Source of the DNA: Echinococcus granulosus
Taxonomy: Eukaryota > Platyhelminthes > Cestoda > Cyclophyllidea > Taeniidae
Assembly (NCBI RefSeq): GCF_000524195.1
Contig: NW_020170459.1
Location: forward strand, 47,194 to 111,193
DNA length: 64,000 bases
Direction of reading: 5' to 3'
The notes beneath the pieces are model-generated. The model worked only from the letters and a program-made list of their open reading frames with translations, was not told the DNA's origin and searched no databases. Positions 62,101 through 64,000 of the stretch are shown here, one piece after another (within the stretch, counting starts at the first letter, position 1; the number at the start of each line of letters is the position of its first letter). The translations under genes were made by a program, and so were the position numbers.

Positions 62101-64000
62101 ATAAATACACCGAATTTAGTCCTGGCTCCCGAATTTAACTAGCTACTGTATCTCCCGTCAGTTAGTTCGACTTTGTAAGTCTCATGGGGAGTTTGAGTCT
62201 CTTGCCACTTGGTTGCGTTGTTGCGTCTGAAATTCCCTTCTTTAAAAGTCAACTGAAGTTGGACACTGTTATAATGTGTCTCGGGTTTTGATAATCTTCC
62301 GACTATTTTTTTATGAATCCTGATAGGTGAATGGGTAGATGCAACGCATTCTGAAAACGTTAGCGAAGTACTCTCTTGACGCTTAGTGAAATTAAGATTT
62401 TTGGAAATTTCTTTTTAGCTGATCCATCTGCGTAAAAGACCTGGGCTCAGATCAGGGTCCATAGTAATGGACAACTTTAGCAGAAGCATTGGATTCAGTG
62501 GCATTCAATGTGGTGTCAAATCCACCTGAGCGGTATACACTTGAAGTAAACGTAGAAGGAGCAGGATTGGCATTTATATTGTGCCGTTTGAGTTCTCTAT
62601 TGTGGGCGCCTTCTCTTCGTAACCTCTAGACTTATTAGCCCACCATTGAAGTCAAGATTACATTCTTGTTCGTTCGAGTCGCGTTCACTTACTCTAATCA
62701 CTATTGTAATACCCCAAGTTCTCTTTGAAGAGGTTAGAGCCTATAGAAGGATTGGCGGACTGTTAGCAGAAATGTGATGGCAAAAATTCGTGGACCGAGT
62801 AAATCATAGCTAAAACAACTATCTTTCTGTTTCATTAACTTGGAATTAGACATTTAGTTTTTAACAAACTGAAGCGAGAAATTGTGTACAATTTCCGATT
62901 TCGTATTAAATTATCATATGCCGAAGATTATACTTTCCTTTCTCTTACCAGGCCTCCGTTCAGTAGACTCCTCCTCCGAGATGTGCTATGACGAGTCCTT
63001 CGACCAGTCCTCCGCGACAGTACCTGTCGCAGAGGCGGCGGGTGAGGAATGTGATGTGGATGGGACGGCGGGAGTGGGAGTAGGAGGGACGGAGTTACGG
63101 ATGCCCAAAACCCCCGTCACCCCCGCAGCCCCCTCGCGTGTCACAGAGTGTGGGGAGCGGCCTCTCATATATCAGGTGGTCCTACCTCTGCCCGGCTATG
63201 ATGTCGCCTTTCCCGATAACGAGAGTACGTGGCTGTTTAGGTTAAGGGGGAGGGAGGAGGGTGATGCCTTTGCTTTGTCCGTCGGTCGCTGATGCCGCAC
63301 ATGTTTGTATCGTCTTTTCATGTTAAGTATTCCGATCCGCTCAGGGCTGGGCGCTTTATTCGTACCGTCGGAGGGCATTTTCGGAAGACCTTGTGGGCAT
63401 TTTTTGCGATTTTTAACCTGTTTAACTTTAATACTTCTTTTCAAAGCAAACTCTACTTCGTAATATCTGGTGGCAAAAAATGTTGATGTCCAATGCCAAG
63501 TGCTTTGCTCGCATTGTTGGGTCAACATTTGAGCACTTTTCGTGTGTCAGAACTGTCATTTTGATTTGTTAAAATGCGGTCTGTTGTGTCTTATCCAGTC
63601 GCACGAAAGTGAGGGAGAAATCTATTTATCGTGGTTTGCTCGTAATGCTTGTGTGGATTTTTAATGCATTTTCAGAGCTTGTTTGTTTTTACGACTTGTG
63701 GCATTTTTAATACGGAGTCGATTTTTTCCGAGTGGACAAGCTATGAGTGCCTCCTCGAAATAGTGTTGAAAGGGTACGTCTCTTACTCCAAAGAATTTTG
63801 ATTCATAAAATTGCAAATCCGCCTCTTTCGAGAATGAGTCCACCTATTTTCCTAAGGAGATGTCGTTTTGATGTTGATCGAAATATTTGAAAACTTGATA
63901 TTCTTAGGTACTTTGTCAGCTAATTGTGGTGCGCATGTCCATTGTTACACCTTAAATACATATCACACCCATTTTCTTGTCTTTAAGGAATGATGGCGAG
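59161..64000 (+). CDS. pus7: PUS7 (TruD-family) pseudouridine synthase, 3' end outside window
   Basis: Exons are 59161-59321, 59356-59449, 59481-59579, 59613-59745, 59783-59912, 59945-60022, 60059-60187, 60260-60388, 60463-60524, 60603-60748, 61637-61793, 62952-63224, and probably 63988 onward. All phases agree, with about 535 residues visible. Markers in order are DVGITVFM, WEDFLVREVDLSG, FCHFVLYKEGKDTMQAL, the TruD catalytic motif NYAGTKDKRA (Asp about 219), KLGNFSY, GFINYFGLQRFG (about 294-306), HSYQSLVWNKI (about 398) and VVLPLPGYDVAFP (about 515-527). The enzyme converts uridine to pseudouridine in tRNA and mRNA, mainly in the nucleus. An acidic Ser/Val/Gly-rich insert (about 440-505) precedes the last motif and is absent from human PUS7. 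The first six introns are only 31-37 nt. The last partial exon (GA, ATG, ATG, GCG) rests on one acceptor and phase. The ATG follows a TGTACAG acceptor-like site by one base. Confidence 0.94.
61093..61425 (+). repeat. Palindrome-bearing repeat, copy C, with inverted ends, in PUS7 intron 10
   Basis: The left end reads TTACCGCTTTTGTAGTC, then TTCGTTGCCAGTGTCACAC. The right end, read in reverse complement, is GCTTACCGTGTTCGTTGCC followed by AGGGTCAC. The two ends are inverted copies about 330 bp apart, so this copy looks like a MITE with terminal inverted repeats. The core matches copies A, B and D. Confidence 0.55.

Noticed and set aside
1..64000. tRNA, rRNA, spliced-leader RNA genes and CRISPR arrays
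   Set aside because: I looked for T-loop words, leader-like sequence and regular spaced repeats and found none I could support.

Overview
This is a eukaryotic nuclear window, and its features point to a parasitic flatworm, most probably a tapeworm (cestode). Every gene is split by GT-AG introns. Many introns are 31-46 nt, a second group is about 67-84 nt, and the rest run up to 4.8 kb; from memory, this two-peak pattern is typical of cestodes. A venom-allergen-like CAP gene and short LTR-ended, non-coding (TRIM-like) elements also fit. The species cannot be fixed from the sequence alone.

Layout. (1) 145-3115, plus: the 3' part of a CAP-domain (SCP/TAPS, VAL-like) secreted protein with a probable GPI-anchor tail. 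(2) 3.1-26.3 kb: a 23-kb stretch with no convincing gene, holding two TRIM-like elements, scattered solo copies of their ends, a second palindromic repeat family and two GC-richer islands. (3) 26328-35373, minus: a complete ZMYND8-like chromatin reader (PHD-bromodomain-PWWP-MYND), modelled as 15 coding exons and 1007 residues. (4) 35.4-37.2 kb: a divergent intergenic region. (5) 37208-47687, plus: a Rabin8/RAB3IP-like Rab GEF, 7 exons and 458 residues. (6) 49402-56670, plus: SCFD1/Sly1, an SM protein of ER-Golgi traffic, 13 exons and 743 residues. (7) 59161 to the window end, plus: PUS7/TruD pseudouridine synthase, 13 exons visible, 3' end missing.

All exon models were built by hand from splice sites. 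The reading phase agrees at every junction, and the three complete models have total lengths divisible by three, which is strong internal support. The genes do not form a pathway. RAB3IP and SCFD1 both serve vesicle traffic, ZMYND8 acts in chromatin, PUS7 modifies RNA and the CAP protein is secreted or on the surface.

The least ordinary features are the run of six 31-37-nt introns in PUS7, a CAP domain lacking its visible cavity residues, the TRIM-like family, a 190-bp near-perfect hairpin in a RAB3IP intron, and Gly/Ser insertions inside Sly1.
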